Positions 61,445 to 64,000 of a stretch of DNA of 64,000 nucleotides are shown here, piece after piece. The stretch covers positions 5,870,001 through 5,934,000 of the forward strand of contig NC_092562.1 in the NCBI RefSeq assembly GCF_037975245.1. The letters run 5' to 3'. How positions within the stretch are numbered: position 1 is the stretch's first letter; every line of letters begins with the position of its first letter. The notes beneath the pieces were generated by a model. The model worked only from the letters and a program-made list of their open reading frames with translations. It ran no database searches and was not told the DNA's origin. The stretch comes from Apostichopus japonicus (taxonomy: Eukaryota; Echinodermata; Holothuroidea; Aspidochirotida; Stichopodidae). The translations under genes and the position numbers were made by a program.

Positions 61445-63070
61445 CAGGGACGTAGCTAAGGCCTGATGATTGGGGGGGTGTAGTGGCTGAAATTCCAACT
61501 GGATGGGTTTTGGAGTCAGAAAATTCCGACTGCTGCCTTGTACCCCCCCCCCGACTCATCGTCAACGATACGGTCAGTGTCAGTCAGACACCCCATCTTT
61601 CGCGACTGCACTTTTGTTCCGAACTTTTTTCAATACATTTGTACCTTATGGGGCAAAGTTTTTGCTTATGTTGATGGCACTTTTAAACTTCCGTAGATTA
61701 GCATTGAGTGTTTTAATTGTATACCATAGAGACAATGTATATCCCAACGTCGTAGCCAGGAATTTGAAAAGGGAAGCACTTTTTGCGATTGATATGGGGG
61801 AGGGGTCTAAGGGGAGGGGGTGTCCCCCTCCCCTTTGAGTTTTTTTGGAACAATTGAAGATCCTTAGATGCGATCTGGTGCAATTTGTTGCCAGTTTCAT
61901 CATTATCATATGATATCATATTATCAGCAGATTTTGTTTCCTGTTTGAATTCTTTTACATGTTCTTTTACATTATATATCAGAAAGACAAACATAGTGCT
62001 CTTTTACAATTTTTCCAGAAGGATGATTCTTGTTTATTGTCCAATGTCTGGACTTAAATACATTTGACGAACTTAATTGATGGACAATATAAACTTTCAT
62101 ATTTTGTAGGACAGCCAGATTTGCAGTGGCCTAAAAAAATATCGTTATCTCCGTGTATTAACAGTGTAATAATTATTTATAGGAAGTGCGTATCACGTAC
62201 GATTGCTAGCTTAGCTTCATAACATGCTGTTCGTGCAACAACTTAGGACGAATCATAGAACGGATGAGAACGAACTTGTCGTCGTCGTTGTGCATACGGT
62301 TCGTGACATTCCATCGAGTGAGGTTAGGTAGGCAATATGTATTTTATTACGCAGTGGCCAACTGTAGGTTTGAAATAGGCTATAGGCTAAATTTATCTAA
62401 TTGCATCTGCCAAACTAAGTAAGTAGTTGAATCAGTAGGCCTGCATGTTATTACGATTATAATCGAGTTAACGGAGTTGACGAGTATTCAAGATCAAAAG
62501 AGCACTGACAAAATACCATGCTAAAAAACAACAGTTTTTAAACATTTTTTTTCGACACTCAAAGGGGGGGGGGGAGCAGTCGCTCCCCTGCTCCCCCTGG
62601 CTACGTCCCTGGTATATCCTGAACTTACTTTAAGCTAGCGAACAGGGTCGACCCACCCAATAACAAAATTAATACATAAATTTTCCGAAATGAAGCTGGC
62701 AAACGTTGTATTTTTTTTTAGAGTATTCAAAATCATACGAAGTTTTGTATGGTGGAGTATAAGGATCGCGAGATACAATTTCTCAATGTGACGAGGAAAA
62801 CGTGGTAAATATGACTGATTAAAGGTCAATTTTGATCGAAAATTTTATGTCACTCACAAATTACAAGAACATATGAAAATAAGAGTGCGACAGTCAGAAA
62901 ATTAGAGCGTGACAGTCGGAAATTCCGAATTGAAGCTGGCGACAGTCGGAAATTCCGACAGTCGGAAATTCCGACTGTCGCACTCAAATTTTCCAACTAT
63001 CGTCATTTTTACCAAGATTGGGGGAGTGAGACACCCCCCACACCCCCCCCCCCCTCTAGCGACGTCCCTG
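61445..63070. mobile_element. hAT-like element with 8-bp target duplication (outer)
   Basis: The left end is CAGGGACGTAGCTA and the right end, read inwards, is CAGGGACGTCGCTA. AGTGTATA flanks both sides (61437-61444 and 63071-63078). The arms share GTCGGAAATTCCGAC-like words (about 61525 and 62905-62980). It has no transposase, so it is non-autonomous. A second hAT-like element is nested at 61745-62611. Confidence 0.85.
61745..62611. mobile_element. hAT-like element with 8-bp target duplication (nested)
   Basis: The left end is CAACGTCGTAGCCAGG and the right end, read inwards, is CAGGGACGTAGCCAGG. GTATATCC flanks both sides (61737-61744 and 62612-62619). Length is 867 bp with no gene. It carries a G/C-rich block (61795-61835) close to one repeated in the element at 52685-53286. 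Confidence 0.85.
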
Positions 63071-63078
63071 AGTGTATA

Positions 63079-64000
63079 CAGTTCATATATGTAACATGTG
63101 TGTTGCACTTGTCAGCTGCATATGGTTTGAGGAAAAAAATAAAACATGGAAGCCATGATGGAATAAAAAACTCATGACCAATAGGCTAAGTTTACCTCCA
63201 ACATGGCTTTCTATTACTGTTCTGTATTACACATACACAAATACAGTTCAGTAAATTGAGTCACACAGCAGTTCCATAATATTAATGATGTATGACATGA
63301 ATGTATTAATAGTTCAGTACATGCTATGGCAATTATGTATAATATTTGACAGGAGCATTAACTATGTGTGAAACACTGTCTCTACTGTTCAGGAGATTTA
63401 CATAGAAAGGAGGAATTCAAGTTAATGTGTTGAGAAAGCTTTAAAATTAGACGAACAATAAAATGGACAAATATAGTGAATGAGAGAAATAAAAAGGCAA
63501 ACATTTAAAGGTAAATCAATGAGAAGTGAATTTGGAAAATCAATGGTGAGATCTGATGGCATGGCAGAGATACCAAAATATCAATGGACAAATGACCACC
63601 TCCTTCAACACTTAAACACAGTTCATTTCCAACTTAATCACTTTTTGGGGGGCTATACATTTAAATTTCCGTTATTTTAACATGTTTGTAACTTCCCAGC
63701 TGCTAGCAAATCAAGACACCCTTTAACACTTTAAAACAATTACACCATTCATGTGATGGGGTATATAAATGCTCTGACAATCACTCATACTGCATATATA
63801 GAATGTTAGTCTTGTAAGGCACATCTAAGGGTTCTAGAATTTTCATTTTTTTTTATCAAAGTGACAATTAGTTTAGAGCTGTTAACTGAAAGATATAACA
63901 AAAACTGATTTCAATGTTCCCTCCAATTTTGACAGAAATGTTTGCAACTAAATGATATTGAGTGTAAATAATTTCTTTGCGATGCCCACTGAACCCACAT
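63079..64000. other. No recognisable gene
   Basis: AT-rich sequence; it may be intron of the phosphatase gene. The open frame at 63480-63680 shows no motif or splice support. Confidence 0.4.

Noticed and set aside
61440-62616. A 5-bp GTATA duplication pairing the end at 61445 with that at 62611
   Set aside because: Both ends are better explained by perfect 8-bp duplications of two nested elements (AGTGTATA and GTATATCC).
1-64000. Functional tRNA, rRNA or other structured RNA genes
   Set aside because: Only tRNA-derived SINE-type heads with A- and B-boxes were found; no intact cloverleaf could be assembled by eye.

Overview
The window is eukaryotic, AT-rich and intron-rich, and so loaded with transposable elements that little of it is host gene. 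The host genes present (a secreted phospholipase A2 and a receptor tyrosine phosphatase), the CR1-like and Penelope-like retroelements, a tRNA-derived SINE with an ATT tail, and many TAGGCCTA-type words suggest a marine invertebrate deuterostome. An echinoderm is my best guess; this is inference, not proof.

Layout. 1-1609: no gene, one palindrome. 1610-3922: repeat A, whose inverted copy A' lies at 25079-27302. 3923-7842: no recognisable gene. 7843-13020: a decayed DNA transposon ('element 2', TIR starting CAC, TA flanks) holding the first and last exon of a SAM-type gene, with a 2.2-kb TIR element (B) nested in it. 13888-24428: a complete four-exon secreted phospholipase A2 gene on the minus strand; its introns hold a CR1-like LINE, a Mutator-like TIR insertion and a relic of another transposase. 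28226-30450: element B', an independent insertion of B in the opposite orientation. 30620-51293: a 20.7-kb DNA transposon. 51800-53290: microsatellites, a Penelope-like relic and a G-rich TIR element. 58564-60038: three exons of the second phosphatase domain of a receptor tyrosine phosphatase, minus strand. 61445-63070: two nested hAT-like elements, each with a perfect 8-bp target duplication.

The main discovery is the 20.7-kb element. It is bounded by an exact 17-bp terminal inverted repeat (CACTGTTAAAAAAAATT) next to TA dinucleotides. Tandem subterminal arrays lie inside each end, about 109 bp period on the left and 139 bp on the right. On the minus strand it encodes (i) an intact 913-residue protein with four C2H2 fingers and a DDE/Tnp2-like core, and (ii) a separate spliced 531-residue SAM-domain protein. 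One upstream exon could splice to either reading frame. A 7.3-kb element has inserted into the third exon of the SAM gene between Tyr and Gly codons, with a 2-bp duplication; removing it restores the frame exactly. That insertion is itself hit by a 1.85-kb TIR element. Element 2 shows the same plan (CAC-starting TIR, TA flanks, SAM-type partner gene). The two together point to a CACTA/EnSpm-like transposon class that pairs a zinc-finger transposase with a SAM-domain accessory protein.
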